Positions 32,330 through 45,426 of a stretch of 64,000 bases of DNA are shown here, one piece after another. The notes beneath the pieces are model-generated. The model made no database searches, was not told the origin of the DNA, and saw only the letters and a list, made by a program, of their open reading frames with translations. The position numbers and the translations under genes were made by a program. The DNA is from Schistosoma mansoni (lineage: Eukaryota > Platyhelminthes > Trematoda > Strigeidida > Schistosomatidae): contig NC_031496.1 of the NCBI RefSeq assembly GCF_000237925.1, positions 12,250,564 to 12,314,563 on the forward strand, written 5' to 3'. Position 1 is the stretch's first letter; the number at the start of each line of letters is the position of its first letter.

Positions 32330-35300
32330 ATGTTTTCATCCGAGTCTGAAGACATCAGCCAGGACAACGACCGAACAGAGTTACACGCTTTAAATGTAAT
32401 AAATGTACCTCCATTCAGTAGAGTAAACCCTCGTATATGGTTTGCACAGGTGGAAGTGCAGTTTCAGCGTCGTAACATTCGTTCACAACAATCGAAATAC
32501 TCCTTTGTGCTTGGAATTCTACCGACTGAGGTAGCATCTGAGGTATCAGACCTCATAGACAACGTCCCTGTATCAAATGCCTACGACCAGTTGAAGCAGG
32601 CTATTATTCAACGTACCTCACTCTCGGATGAAAAGAAGCTACAACAATTGCTACATGAGTGCGAGCTAGGTGACAAGTCACCTTCCCAATTATTACGCCA
32701 CATGAGGCAGTTGGCTGAACCTTTTAAGGTTGGTGATATATTTCTGAGAGAAATTTGGCTACAACGTTTACCAACAGTAGTCCGGCAAATTCTCTGCGCT
32801 TCTAACCAATCTTTAGATTTAGAGGTTCTAGCTAGCATGGCTGACAAAGTTCTAGAAGTAACGCCAGGCACAACACCCTACGTGCAGGCGATATCACAAA
32901 CTTCGAGTGACACTAAAACTCCGAACATAGCTTCCTTAACAGCTGAATTAAGTGACTTACGTACACAGCACGCACGCGCTGTCGCCAGTCTTGAAAACAA
33001 GCTAGATACATTACAATCAATTATTTCCAATCTCACATCTCGAAAGTCTCGCTCTAGTTTTCAGGGGACCAAGAACCGAGATAACTCAAGAACAAAGAAA
33101 AATGATAACATCTGTTGGTACCATAGAAAGTATGGTGACAAAGCTAGAAAGTGTGTTACGTCCTGTAAATTTTTCAGGTCATTTTCCTCGCCAAAAGATG
33201 TCAACCAGGCAGTAGTACCGACAAATGTTACAGGTCATGCTACTAGTCACCTTTTCCACGTTCTCGACAAAACTTCAGGCTACAAATTCTTAGTAGACAC
33301 TGGAGCCGAAGTCAGTGTTATCCCAGTTACGCTAGCCAAGAAACCTATTTCTAAATGTGGAAAATATTCATTGAGAGCAGCTAATAAAACTGAAATAAAA
33401 ACATTTGGAGAACAACTCTTGACATTAGACTTGGGAATTAGACGTCGACTAAACTGGGTGTTTATTATTGCTGATGTCCGTCACCCTATATTAGGTGCAG
33501 ACTTTTTAAGCTCCTATAACTTATTAGTCGATGTTAAAAAACGAAAACTTATCGATTCGTGCACAAAACTCCAAGTTCATGGAATTCAGTCACACTATCA
33601 TATACATAGTATTAAAATCAACACTCCAGTAAACGACATATTCGCCAATACTTTATCTAAATTTCCAAAGTTAACGAAACCAGGTTACAGCGAAAACACC
33701 ATCCAGCATTCCGTGGTGCATCGAATCATCACCAAAAACCAACCAGTTTCGGCACGTCCTCGTCGTCTACCACCGGACAAGCTTGCAGTTGCAAAAGCCG
33801 AATTTGTGCACATGATGCGACTTGGAATAATACGTCCGTCGAGTAGCCCCTGGGCATCCCCACTCTACATGGTACCTAAGCGGGATCAGGATTGGCGACC
33901 CTGTGGTGATTATCGACCACTGAATAACTTAACGTTACCAGATCGTTACCCCATTCCCCATTTGCACGATTTTTCACTTACGTTACACGGTAAACAATTT
34001 TTTTCTAAAATCGACCTTGTGCGAGCGTACCATCAAATTCCAGTAGCATCTGAAGATATAGCAAAAACAGCCATCATTACCCCATTTGGTTTGTTTGAAT
34101 TTCTGAGAATGCCATTTGGATTAAAGAACGCCGCACAGACTTTTCAACGATTTATGGATGAAGTCACTAAAGGCCTAGGTTTTGTTTTCGTGTATATCGA
34201 CGATGTATTAATAGCCAGTAGTTCGTTTCACGAACATATTGATCACCTACATCAACTTTTCGAAAGATTTCAGAGATTCGGTATAGTCATTAACCCATCC
34301 AAATGCATTTTCGGAGTCGAAGGCTTAGAATTTTTGGGTCACTCGATTGACAAACATGGTATCAAACCCTTAGACGCAAAAATTGAAGCTATCAAAAATT
34401 TTCCAGAGCCAGACTCACTAAATAAATTTCGACGTTTCTTGGGTATGTTTAATTTTTATCGTCGGTTTATCCCTCACTGCTCAGATATTCTACAACCCCT
34501 AACGGAGGCATTAAAAGGCAAAGCCAAAAAGTTCACATTATCCTCCGAAGCGAAAGATGCCTTTACTGCTGCTAAAACAGCGATTGCTTCTACCACCATG
34601 CTGACCTACCTCAGTCCTGATCCAGAAGCAACACTAATTTTGTGTACAGACGCTTCTCAGGCAGCGGTAGGCGCGGTGCTGCAACAAAGAGTAAATAATG
34701 AAGTCAAGCCACTTGCTTTCTTTTCAAAGAAGCTAGAACCGGCCCAAACCCGATACAGCACGTTTGGCAGAGAATTATTAGCTGTTTATCTAGCAGTTAA
34801 ACATTTTAAACACTTACTACAAGGTAGAGATTTCGTAATCTTCACTGATCACAAACCTTTGACTTACGCTTTCAATGCCAAAAGTGATCGTTATTCTCCT
34901 AGAGAAACTCGACAGTTAGATTACATTTCTCAATTTTCTACCAACATACAGTTCATAAAAGGTGAGTCAAATGTTGTGGCAGATACTTTGTCACGTTTCG
35001 ACGTTGATGCTATTTGCTCCACTAAAGGAATTGATTTGTTGGACATTGCACGCTTACAGGTTGATGATTCTGATCTTGCGGCTTGTAAACAAAATTCGAG
35101 TCTAGTATTGAAAAGTATTCCAATACCACATTCTGATTCTACTATAATTTGTGATACTTCAACTGGAATACACAGGCCATTTGTGCCAATAGCGTACAGG
35201 AAAAAAGTTTTTGATTGTCTTCATTCATTATTTCACCCAGGAGTTCGAGCTACTGTGAGACTGATCGGAGAAAGATTTGTCTGGCCAAAAATGAACTCAA

Positions 35301-36421
35301 ACATAAAGGAATGGACCAGAAATTGTTTACAATGCCAGCGTAGCAAAGTTCACAGACATACGATTACAACACCGTCAACATTCAATCTACCTGACCATCG
35401 TTTTCAGCATGTCCACGTTGATTTAGTTGGTCCCTTACCCCCATCTAACGGATTTACTTACATCCTTACTTCAGTGGACCGTTTTACCAGATGGCCAATA
35501 GCATGTCCAATAAAAGATATCTCAGCAGAAAATATTGCTGCCGTGTTTCTTGACAGATGGATTTCTAATTTCGGTGTACCTTCTACCGTTACTTCCGACA
35601 GAGGTTCACAATTCCAATCGCACCTCTTCAACGAATTTACGCGCATCTTGGGAATCCATCACATCACTACAACTGCATACCATCCAGCAGCAAATGGACT
35701 AGTGGAACGATTCCACAGACAACTTAAAAGCTCATTGATGGTACAGCCTGATGTAACTAGATGGAGTGAATTCCTACCTCTCATATTATTGAGCATACGC
35801 TCGACAATTAAGGAAGATCTACAATGTACACCTGCTCAGCTAGTTTATGGAACTAATTTAACCTTACCTGGTCAACTAGTCACGCATAAAGGCACTTCTG
35901 TATGTACAGACCCCTCCTCCTTTTGCGAAAGACTAATGAGCCACATGAATAGCATTAAGCCTGTTGCACCTCGACCAGTTTTCTTAAAAGAGCAAATTAG
36001 CAAGCACCTAAACACATGTAAATTTGTGTTTGTCCGTGTCGACTCAGTAAGACGTCCTTTACAACACCCTTATGAAGGACCTTATGAAGTAGTAGACAGG
36101 CAAGCAAAATATTTCACAATCAAGAAGAATGGGAAAAAGGAAACAGTTGCAATTGACAGGTTAAAACCCGCTTTCATAGAGTCTGAAACACATAACAGTC
36201 GAAAGCCTTCTAAAGACAACAACTGCACAACACAGCTTCCTGCGTTTCCAGCTAATTCTTCACCTACTTCTGTGAAATCGCCAACTCAAACAATGTGTGA
36301 TGCTAATGTTACGCCTCCTACAAACTTAGTTCCTAATTCCACTACCTTACCTTTTTTAAAAACTACTCGTACAGGAAGACAGGTACATATTCCTAAACGT
36401 TATGTTGAACTCATTACTTAA
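32330..36421 (+). CDS. gag-pol polyprotein of the Ty3/gypsy element, 1363 codons
   Basis: The frame, read from the ATG at 32330, is open to 36421. Parts in order: gag with a CHCC finger (about residue 260-280), aspartic protease ([12 protein letters not shown] near 320), reverse transcriptase (YIDDVLIAS near 622), RNase H, and integrase with its HHCC region (near 965-1005) and core. This is the Ty3/gypsy order. The frame looks whole; whether it is expressed cannot be told from sequence. It is a mobile-element gene, not a host gene. Confidence 0.92.
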   Translation: MFSSESEDISQDNDRTELHALNVINVPPFSRVNPRIWFAQVEVQFQRRNIRSQQSKYSFVLGILPTEVASEVSDLIDNVPVSNAYDQLKQAIIQRTSLSDEKKLQQLLHECELGDKSPSQLLRHMRQLAEPFKVGDIFLREIWLQRLPTVVRQILCASNQSLDLEVLASMADKVLEVTPGTTPYVQAISQTSSDTKTPNIASLTAELSDLRTQHARAVASLENKLDTLQSIISNLTSRKSRSSFQGTKNRDNSRTKKNDNICWYHRKYGDKARKCVTSCKFFRSFSSPKDVNQAVVPTNVTGHATSHLFHVLDKTSGYKFLVDTGAEVSVIPVTLAKKPISKCGKYSLRAANKTEIKTFGEQLLTLDLGIRRRLNWVFIIADVRHPILGADFLSSYNLLVDVKKRKLIDSCTKLQVHGIQSHYHIHSIKINTPVNDIFANTLSKFPKLTKPGYSENTIQHSVVHRIITKNQPVSARPRRLPPDKLAVAKAEFVHMMRLGIIRPSSSPWASPLYMVPKRDQDWRPCGDYRPLNNLTLPDRYPIPHLHDFSLTLHGKQFFSKIDLVRAYHQIPVASEDIAKTAIITPFGLFEFLRMPFGLKNAAQTFQRFMDEVTKGLGFVFVYIDDVLIASSSFHEHIDHLHQLFERFQRFGIVINPSKCIFGVEGLEFLGHSIDKHGIKPLDAKIEAIKNFPEPDSLNKFRRFLGMFNFYRRFIPHCSDILQPLTEALKGKAKKFTLSSEAKDAFTAAKTAIASTTMLTYLSPDPEATLILCTDASQAAVGAVLQQRVNNEVKPLAFFSKKLEPAQTRYSTFGRELLAVYLAVKHFKHLLQGRDFVIFTDHKPLTYAFNAKSDRYSPRETRQLDYISQFSTNIQFIKGESNVVADTLSRFDVDAICSTKGIDLLDIARLQVDDSDLAACKQNSSLVLKSIPIPHSDSTIICDTSTGIHRPFVPIAYRKKVFDCLHSLFHPGVRATVRLIGERFVWPKMNSNIKEWTRNCLQCQRSKVHRHTITTPSTFNLPDHRFQHVHVDLVGPLPPSNGFTYILTSVDRFTRWPIACPIKDISAENIAAVFLDRWISNFGVPSTVTSDRGSQFQSHLFNEFTRILGIHHITTTAYHPAANGLVERFHRQLKSSLMVQPDVTRWSEFLPLILLSIRSTIKEDLQCTPAQLVYGTNLTLPGQLVTHKGTSVCTDPSSFCERLMSHMNSIKPVAPRPVFLKEQISKHLNTCKFVFVRVDSVRRPLQHPYEGPYEVVDRQAKYFTIKKNGKKETVAIDRLKPAFIESETHNSRKPSKDNNCTTQLPAFPANSSPTSVKSPTQTMCDANVTPPTNLVPNSTTLPFLKTTRTGRQVHIPKRYVELIT

Positions 36422-36874
36422 TCTTCATTTGGTCATATTCTGTAATGTGAGTAAATACCTATATGCTAAGAGTTACTCATGATGCTCATTATTAACTGTA
36501 ACGATACCCAACTTAGTTGTATTTGTTCATTTTATAATTGATCGTTTACATTGATATATACAGATATTAAAAATTTTTCCGGTAATATATCAATTTAATT
36601 AACGTTATTATTAATAACACTATTATTTTTATTATACGTTCAATTATCTTTGTTAAATTTTTTTTTACATACATTAAAGATAATAAACACAAAATTTTTT
36701 TTCTAACCACACAAAAACATTTTGTTTCATAAGTATATATACTTATTAATTTTTTTTTTGATAACCTCTATTTATTCTTTCCTTTGTTGTGTAATAATTT
36801 TTTTTCCCCTCCAAAGCACTTAGAATTTACGTCGGGCATACCTCCACCGACGCATGCCCTAGGGAGGGAGTTAT

Positions 36875-37506
36875 ATAGTGACATTTATGTCTAGTGATTT
36901 TTTGTAACAACAAATTAAAGATCACATATTTTTCCTAGTTGTCACACTTTTTATGTAATCACACTCATATTTGATATCTATTGTTTTTCTGTATCAATCG
37001 TAAAGAAACGAATACTTTTGTTTGGTTATATATAACACGACTTCACTACCGCGCTTCTTAAAATATAAGCGTGGTATCCGCCGTCTATTCTTCTGCTTTA
37101 ACGGCCACGGCCTTTGATTGAAGATTATAATAGTATTATAACATCTTTTTAGACCATTCCACACTACGTTGGTGTTTTGGCCCGGATCATTACTGAATAA
37201 TACTACTGGATCTAATCTTCTCCATTTTGCTGTTGGTGCCATCACGTGCAGAGGAATCTTTGTTAACCAAGTGAACTTATTTGTGGTTGTTATCTCAGAA
37301 AGCAGCTTACAAGTAACATTCATTTCATAACACTGTTACCATTTTGTTGTTCAATATACCTTTTTATAATTTAACTGTAATTTGTTACCTTTTGCGTTAA
37401 TCATAGACACACGCTTAGGTTCTTAGTGTTAATTCTTTTGGTATATTGTTGGTAACGTTGCGAATTGTTATATTTCAACTAAGCTCTTTTTCTGAGGTCC
37501 ACCACA
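36875..37506 (+). repeat. Right LTR of the Ty3/gypsy element
   Basis: Near-identical to the left LTR. A purine run (AGGGAGGGAG) just before it at about 36861-36870 serves as the polypurine tract of this family. Confidence 0.92.
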
Positions 37507-37511
37507 AGTTT

Positions 37512-39870
37512 TCAAATGACTTTATCGACTGTCTAACTTTAAGATGCCATCCAAAACACCTGAATAAATACAAATATGTTTATATTATCAACATCTACAT
37601 GACTTCAGAATGCACATCATCTGCGCTATCTGTTTTGGCTGATGAATTCACTGAATTCGCTGTTACCGCCTTCAGTCGTTCACTTTCAATTGTATATGGT
37701 GATTTCAATCCATGTAGCTGTAGCCTCCTTACAGCACTAGATCACCTGAATGTAGCAGATTTTCCTACTCGTTTAGATGATTATTTAGACTTCGTTTTCA
37801 TTAATGAGGTGGGTATATATTTGACTCGTAAACGTGCTCCATTGTCTTGCTCGGATCACTATATAATTCGTGTTCAACCTAAAGTATATGGAAAGCATGG
37901 AAAAAGTGCACTCTTACATCAAACCAAGAAAATCTAATATAGGGATTACTCAGAAAATATGCAGAATGTGAAGAACATGTTTCGTACGACTAACTGGGAA
38001 ATATCTATAGATGACACACTGGAAAACACTACTGATGTCATCACATGTTATCTTAAATTCTGTTTTTATATTTGTTGTCCTACTGAAATCTTTTTAAGTT
38101 TTGATCGAATTACATCTCCACAACTAAAACGACTGCGGTTGGCAAAAAAAAAGAATGTACGGGGGAAAGTACTGTTGAAGTTTGTAAGCTAAATAGTAAA
38201 ATAAACCTAGAGATTAGACATATCAACTCCATGTTTACTCAGAAACTTCTATCCTGTAAAAACTCTCCAAGTATGTGGAAACTCTTTAAAGAACTTACAG
38301 GGGACAGGTAGATTAGAAACGATAACCGGCCGGGTGTTTGTGACTTCAGTCATCTTATGTCATCCTCCCTGTACCCACAACTTTGAACAATAATTGTGTT
38401 CCTGAAAACGACGTCCAAAAATGTCTCCAGTCACTTAATTCATATAACTTTTGGGACCTAATGGAATCCCAAACCTCCTTTCTATAAAATATGCTGACGT
38501 TCTATGTTATCCATTACCGAATATCTTTAACAGTTCCTTCTCATCTAATCTCATACCGGAAATGTGGAGAAAGATAAAGACCATCCCTATACTTAAGAAA
38601 GTATCTGGTGATAAAAATGTGAAATTTAGACCCAAAGCTATATCTTCATCTTTCCTTAAAACAATTTAGAAATTATTGGTACTCCCACTTCAACCTGCAA
38701 TAAAAGAGCACATTGATCCGTGTCAGTTTACTTACAAATGCAAAAGAAACACCTTAGATGCCGTTACTGTTCTGCATCACATCATAATGTTCAAATTGGA
38801 AAAGGGCAAGAAGCATGTTCGATGCGCTTTTCTGAACTATACCTCTGTTTTTGACTCTATTCTGAGACAAACTTTAACTAACAAGTTAATTAGCGTCAAC
38901 TCTGGGAGCTGGATGACCAACTGGCTATGATTCTACATCTCTGGAAGAGAACAGTACACTTTGTTGGATGAAATTGTTCAACGTCTCTACTGTCTCATGA
39001 AGGTGTGGCACAAGGAACTATTCTCTCTTATCTTCCTTGCTCTTTTGTTATGCATGATCTGCCATCCTTTACATAAATATGCGAACGACTCCACAGTATG
39101 TAGGCCTAATTTTACTTCTTTACACCCTATAGAAATGAATGAGTTTTGTCTCGCATTGAATGGTGGTCTGTTGTTAATAGCCTCATACAAAATTCCTCTA
39201 AATGTTAAACTGTTAACATTAGCCCAAGACATGAACAGCATCTAAACACTGTGTCGGGATCCCATAATGCATGTACCACTGGAGACTATTTGACAGACAC
39301 AATTTCGAAGATCCATTATCTTGGTATTACCTTTACCCCTGATCTTTCTCGTTTCTCTCTTGTTTTGTTGTTATCGAAGAAAGGTTTTCGACTGACTTGC
39401 TACATAAAAAGGCTTATTGCTTTTTGGATTACTCGACAGTTACTCTCATAACTTGTCGATTCCCACATATTACACATTATTCTTTGCTGTTCTTCATTAT
39501 TCTATCTTGGGCTTTTCAAGAAAGACTTTGAAGTATTGCGGAGAGTTCTGGAGGCAGTTGGCAAGGTGTGTGGTGAATCATTTGAGGTTGTACAGATTCA
39601 GATCTCTTTTCACATTTGGCTTTTCGATTTTAACTTCGTATCTTTGCCTTCGTAAATGAAACTTGTTGAAATACCTCGTGTTGGGAATTCTACATTGTAC
39701 CAAAATATAATATTAAATAAAACCATTATTAATAATGTGACACACAGCATCTTATGCCCATATGATTTATCATTAAAACCGTCCACAAACTTTCCTTCGA
39801 CGTAAGATGCATTCAATTATTCCGTATGACTTACTACTATGAAAGAGTGGTTTTTAGACAACGTATTTTA
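37512..39870 (+). mobile_element. CR1-like LINE remnant
   Basis: It encodes parts of an endonuclease (LSIVYGDFNPCSCSLL, KRAPLSCSDHYIIRVQPKVY) and of a CR1-type RT (GPNGIPNLLSIKYADVL, HIDPCQFTYKCKRNTLDAV, RCAFLNYTSVFDSI), then a degraded C-terminal part to about 39870. Many stops and frame breaks; no full-length frame. It begins exactly where the LTR retrotransposon ends. Confidence 0.8.
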
Positions 39871-41959
39871 GATCAAACAAAAGTTCAATGATTGTCAGTG
39901 TTTCCCAATTTCATCTTTACGTGCTTATAAATGTTATGCACCCAGTTAACGAATATTTATGCGACTTGATTTGTAATGTAATCATCTAACTCAAATTAAT
40001 TGACCATTTTTAACCGCTGACATTTCGAAACCAGCGAACGTGAACGTATTCTGAACCACCAAAAGTGTTGGGCATCTAAAGTGATACTACCTATTTTCTT
40101 TCCATAACTTATGTCAGATCAAAACTATAAGTAGCCATTCATAATGGTTTCTCGACATCATCATAAGGCTTTGTTACGATCTGACAGTCACATAACATGG
40201 TTGATATAGGCGATGCAACTAGGGATTAAATCAGTCGATAATCTGATCTATGAATATTTTCACAAACAGTGTTGTTTTCCCCGCAGTTACCTTTATAGGT
40301 AACACTGACGGTCTCAAAAATGTTTTTTCCCGTCAGTTGGTTCCTTGGTAAGTACTATAGAACGTTATCAGTTTGATTGAAGGTTTGACGACAGCCATTT
40401 GTGCAAATCACCAGTGTAAGCAGTCGAGGAAATCCCCTACAATCCGAAGACATCACTATCGTATTCATACAAGCGCTGACTGGAATTTCACAACATTATC
40501 ACAGAAATGGTTTGGGAGTTGTACTTCCCATGGCTAAGACCTATGATCTCTCTGATAATCACATGGCTTGCACTCTCTTTATCAACTCACGAGCATTCAA
40601 TTAACTGAAGATATTGTACAGGACATCATCTTTAAGGGTACCATGTGAGCCGTATTGTTTGCAAACGGATTGATTTTTATATTCTGTTTGACCTATGGTT
40701 CACAAATAGCTTGTATGCATAGTTATTTCTAACTATACATCTATAAACACCAACATAGATAACTGATCCACTAAGTAATTAGGACATTGAGTTTATAGCA
40801 TTACTCTCACGGCTTCGCTCCTTTTGAACCAATAATTGTCTGTTGTCTATGCAAAGATCTGGAATAACCATTAGTGTCGTACATCAAAACCTTATTTTAT
40901 GTACATAACAGTTCATATGTTTCGTAGTATAAAGAAGACCTACCACAGATGTGACTTTTATATTTGGTTACTATTAACATGAGCGAAAAACACTTTTGCT
41001 GTTCATACTTTAAGCGGTTAACCACCGACTAACGTTATGGGTTCTAGTGTGTCATGTTAGGACACATTGGTGTACTAACTCATTCTTCAATTTTTTTCTC
41101 ATGTACGATCACTTTAACCCTTATCTTAAAATGGCGTATGGTTGTGATGTTGGTGAATTCATTTTAACCCTCGAACAACTTAGGCATCTGAAGGATGACA
41201 AAGCATATATCCTGATAGCGAAATCTCCCGAATTAAACATTGTGTCTCGTGGTGATTACAGTGTCCATTTTTGACAGTTTTAAATTACACTTATCTTACA
41301 CGCTTTCGCTCTTTACTGATTCTAACATGTGGCCTATCGATGATATATCAATGCAATTTCAACCGGATAAATTGATGGTTCTATCAATAATACTGTGAGG
41401 TGGAAAATGTTTTTATAATTACGTATATATGTGGATATATGAAATTCATGGCACAGTTAGTTTTACTAATCTGTCCAAAGGCTTACTTTCACGACAAGAA
41501 AAAAGAAGAAAGTATTATAAAAAGTCAGTTTTTTCTGTTCCAGGTTGAGGTCACCAGTTTCCTGCCGTTAGATAACCCTTGTGTTATTAGCAAATTCAAA
41601 TAAATACACTGTTTTTGACACGAAATTCTGTTATGTTCGTAGTATATAGCAAGCATATATATTATATTAATAACGAGGTCAATTAGTGACTACACCCCGA
41701 ATACTTTGTGGTTAAAAAGAAATTGCTTAAATATACATGCGAACTTTATGTTCTGGATATTACGATCTGCTTTCGCGATTAAGTAAAATATAATAATAAG
41801 CAAAGGAGAAATTAAATATATGTTCAAAATAGGTCTCACTTATTTAGTGAATGGGATTGGGTATATTATCATGGTAACAAGGACAAATGCACTAATACTG
41901 GACTTAACCATAATAATACAAACCACCGTACGTGTTGATGGACTGTTCACCCGACAAAA
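39871..41959. other. Intergenic stretch, nothing identified
   Basis: Two short open frames (40401-40604 and 41047-41274, the latter with FILTLEQLRHLKDDKAYILI) have no family I recognise. Probably decayed repeats between CERK and PSMA6. Confidence 0.4.
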
Positions 41960-42650
41960 TAATTATAGAATTGACGAGCAACAACAAGAATTCTTCACAT
42001 GTAACAGGTTAGATGGGACGGTGATTGTCTTGCCCTCTTCGTCCTCGACCAGTCTCCCTAGTCTACCATATTTCCCTACCAGTTTCTTCGCTGTGTCATG
42101 TAGCTGTCCCATTTTTCCTTTACTTGAAGCATTTTCCGCTGTCCTTGCGAGGTCTTCCATGTATTTGCACTTGTCGGCTGTCATGCTCCTCTTCACTCGC
42201 TTGTTTTCTTCTGTGTATTTGGCTTGTGCCTTGAATTTATCCTTTCTTATTCCGTTGTTGTTAATTGCTGTTTTCTTGTTCTTCCTTTCTTGATACCCGT
42301 TCAGGGTTGAGACAGGGATTTATTCATGTGACTTAGCACCTTCTAGCACATTGAAGTTAGTGCTTCTTTAGTCCCTTTCCAGTTTTCATCCATAGTAGTT
42401 TCTTCCTTCAGTAGATATTGTAAGGCTTAGAACATGTTGTTGAGAGTCATCTTGAATTAGTTGAGCTTTTTAGTATATCAAAGAAAGGCTGTATTGAACC
42501 TTTATACTGCTGTTTCCTTAGCTGTCTAGTCTAAATTTACCTGGTTCTCTGTGGTGTGGTCTGGTGAGATCCGAAATAACGCCGAAATAACCCAATTTAG
42601 ATCAAAGAGAACTAGGTGAGGACACACGATCGTATTGTATCTGGAATTCG
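41960..42650 (-). mobile_element. Second RTE-type LINE fragment (SR2-like)
   Basis: On the minus strand it reads DENWKGTKEALTS, KERTRKQ/KNKKTAINN, KAQAKYTEENKRVKRSMTAD, and LVGKYGRLGRLVEDEEGKTI. This is the endonuclease-to-RT linker of a LINE different from the copies at 28302 and 47595. No RT is present. Confidence 0.65.
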
Positions 42651-42879
42651 AAACCGGGCAGACACCAAATACAAAGTAATCATTAGTTCATACAAAAACC
42701 ACATCCGCCAAAGCTTCAGTGAAAATCCGAATTTCTGCAATCAATTGTACCTCTTCTCCTTAGGTTCATCATGTATCTGTCCGAGCGTGCATTGAGTGTA
42801 AAGTTTGTATGGTCTAGAATATTTTCATTAGTATTGAAGTTAACGGTCAAAATCGAGACGGGCTCACCTGGGTCCTGGA

Positions 42880-44960
42880 GTTGTATATGACCAGTGAACG
42901 CGTCACAGGTATTGCAGTTCGACAATACTTTAACCAGTAACACTTATAATTGAATCGTGCCCACCAAGTGAAATCAAAAGACAGAAGCGAGGATGTTTGA
43001 AGATATATTTGATAGGTTATCAATATATCGAGGATTGACTGATCCAAACTGGTTAGTGATCGCAGGAGAAGTTGAGCATGGCGTTCCCACTCGTGATCTG
43101 GTGCGGATACATGATCGAGCGCGTTTAGCTAGGTGAGTCCATTAAAACTGATGTGGTCAGCATCCAAAGTTGAACACCTACAGAGTTGTTTATTTTTGGG
43201 ATTTATTTACCGCTATAACAACTATGTTAATGTACAGACGAAAAATCCATATTTGTTAAAGAAATGCAAATGTCTGGATCGTTAATGACGTTGGATAGTG
43301 TTCCGAATGACATCTTGCTAATCTAAAAAGCAGAGATGTCACATATTTAGTGTAGGGTAGATACATTGTTGACCACTTCATAACTTATTTTTCAAACTGA
43401 ACAAGGCTGCTTAAGGCAAAATCGGTTTTAAGTTGAATGACACAGTATCTTCTAGTAACAATCTGTGGAAGAGCTGGTTTATCATTACGGATAAGAGTAC
43501 TCAAAGTAAACGAAACCAATTTATCTTGCTTGAATCTAATCTAATTCTTCTGGAGGGTTTCTCGGAGTAAAATGCTTCTGTAGTCTAAAAATGTATTAAA
43601 ATGAAACTAATGAACTCCCCACCATGACTGTTGAATCTTTTGATAGCAGATGGATTATCATGTGTGGGTAATCGACATCAAGGAAGTTCTTGACCTGATT
43701 TCAGAAAGTATTATGTCATACTGTCACTAAAATATGCAATTGCCGGAAATTAGATGGAATACGTTTTTATTAAGATTGAGACCTGTACGACATTCAATCA
43801 TAAACAAGCACTACTGTGTTCCACACGAACTTACACTTTCGTCTCCGTCTTTACCCGGACAACTTGAGAAAAATGAAAAATAGAAGACAGATATGACAAA
43901 CATACCTTTCAATTCTGCAAACTTCGTTACACAGACCGCGACTCATCAGGGTGGGTAAAGAAGAACAGACGCTTCTGGGTGTTGGATTTTATCAGAAAGA
44001 TGTTGATCAACGACAATCTCACTAGATTTAAAATTCTGGCTGGTCACGTCCTAGAGTCTACACTATCTCACTAGGTGGGTGTGAGCTGTAGTGGTGAATA
44101 AATTCTTGAAATTAAAATCCTTGTAAGTCACTAATATTTATGCTGACCTCATTAGTGGAGAGGTGCCACGGACACTCATGGTATGACAACGCTCTTGTCA
44201 GTAACAACTTTATAATCAAGGACACAAATACAGTCAAACCAGAAGTCAGGAAAAAAGGAGTTCGAAAGTATATTTGGCAAGTTGTAGATATGTTGAGAAG
44301 CGTTTTATCAAAGCTGGCCAGTCGTTGCAAGGGATGAGTAGCACGGCATACCCACTCGTTATTTGGTGCAGATGAGTGACCGAGCGCCTTCAGCTAGGAT
44401 GTGTCCAGTGAACCTAATGAAGTCAGAATTAGTGTCGAAGACTTACAGAACTATTTGATTCGGAGATTTATTCACCACCAAAGGTATTAACGGACACAAT
44501 CCTGGATGTAGGTATTTAACCAACTATCCTCACCATATCACTTTTAGGTATGCGGTACAGCGCATCTCTCACAATAATTAGCTGACTTAGATGATGAAAT
44601 TCCAAATACATCTTAGAAATACTTCATTCCTGAATGATGATTTGGAAGGCTTTTCGGACCCCCTCTTGAAAAGGCTTTAAGGACAAAAGCGTTGTCAATC
44701 GCTTAATGTCCATGTGACCGTTATATCATTCCATAGAACACCCTTGCTCAACAAGTAGCTTGGACTCCATCTGTTAAAGGGTTCAGACAAGGTGAGTAAA
44801 CTGAGAGAATACCATTTACAATAGTAACACAGACCATCTGGTCGCTAATAATTTCCAACCAGAAATTGACCAATGAACGTGTTATTCAAAGGCAACTATT
44901 ATATACGATACAGTCACGTTTATTAGTGAGCGAAGTTTATAGCAGCCAAAAAAATAAAGT
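42880..44960 (+). repeat. Unclassified dispersed repeat, two or three partial copies
   Basis: Segments near 42885-43240 and 44140-44480 share an order of motifs (CCCACTCGT.AT.TGGTGC, GA.CGAGCGC, AGCTAGG, then AC.TACAGA and ATTTATT.ACC). A third piece is near 44790-44950. No protein homology was recognised; it could be an LTR or LINE 5' region. Confidence 0.45.
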
Positions 44961-45109
44961 AGAAAGGAGATAAGTAGAGTCAGATAAACGAAACTATGGG
45001 TTAATGGTGTATGATTTTTGCAGCGCTGTAATGATCAACTTTGTAATAACCTCATTGTGCTGGTAAGTGGCGCCTAGTCCGAGGGGTTTGTGTGGTCATA
45101 GTTTACATG

Positions 45110-45426
45110 ATGAGTGCCTCAACCCCGAGTGGTTTTGATCGCTTTATGACAATTTTCTCGCCAGAGGGGAGACTTTATCAAGTGGAATACACTTTTAAAG
45201 CTATCAGTCTTGATGGTCACTTATCCGTGGGTGTGCGGGGTAACGACTGCGCGGTTGTTGCTGCCCAGCTGAAGCTTCCAGATAAATTAATCGACCGAAG
45301 ATCTATGACACGGATATTTCGTCTTACAGATTCCACCGGGTGCATCATGACTGGCATGGCACCAGATTGTCGCGCCCAAGTACAACGAGCCAGATATGAG
45401 GCTGCATCATTCAAACACAAGTTTGG
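45110..45426 (+). CDS. PSMA6: PSMA6 exon 1
   Basis: Encodes residues 1-105 plus two bases of the next codon (MSAST through FKHKF). The donor is GG|GTTTGT and the following intron is only 45 bp. This is about 42% of the protein. Confidence 0.95.

Larger units (their letters stand above)
31586..37506 (+). mobile_element. Ty3/gypsy LTR retrotransposon, CsRn1 clade, looks whole
   Basis: An element of 5.9 kb with LTRs at 31586-32218 and 36875-37506. It is flanked by the same 5 bp AGTTT at 31581-31585 and 37507-37511. One open gag-pol frame runs inside it. A CHCC-type gag finger at about 33114-33163 points to the CsRn1/Boudicca clade of trematodes. The LTRs differ by eye at roughly ten places (about 1.5%), so the insertion is young. 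It lies about 300 bp upstream of the CERK start codon in the opposite orientation, and its right end touches a CR1-like LINE. Confidence 0.93.

Noticed and set aside
41047-41274. A 75-codon frame as a host gene
   Set aside because: No ATG-started conserved domain, no splice partners found, and it is surrounded by repeat debris.
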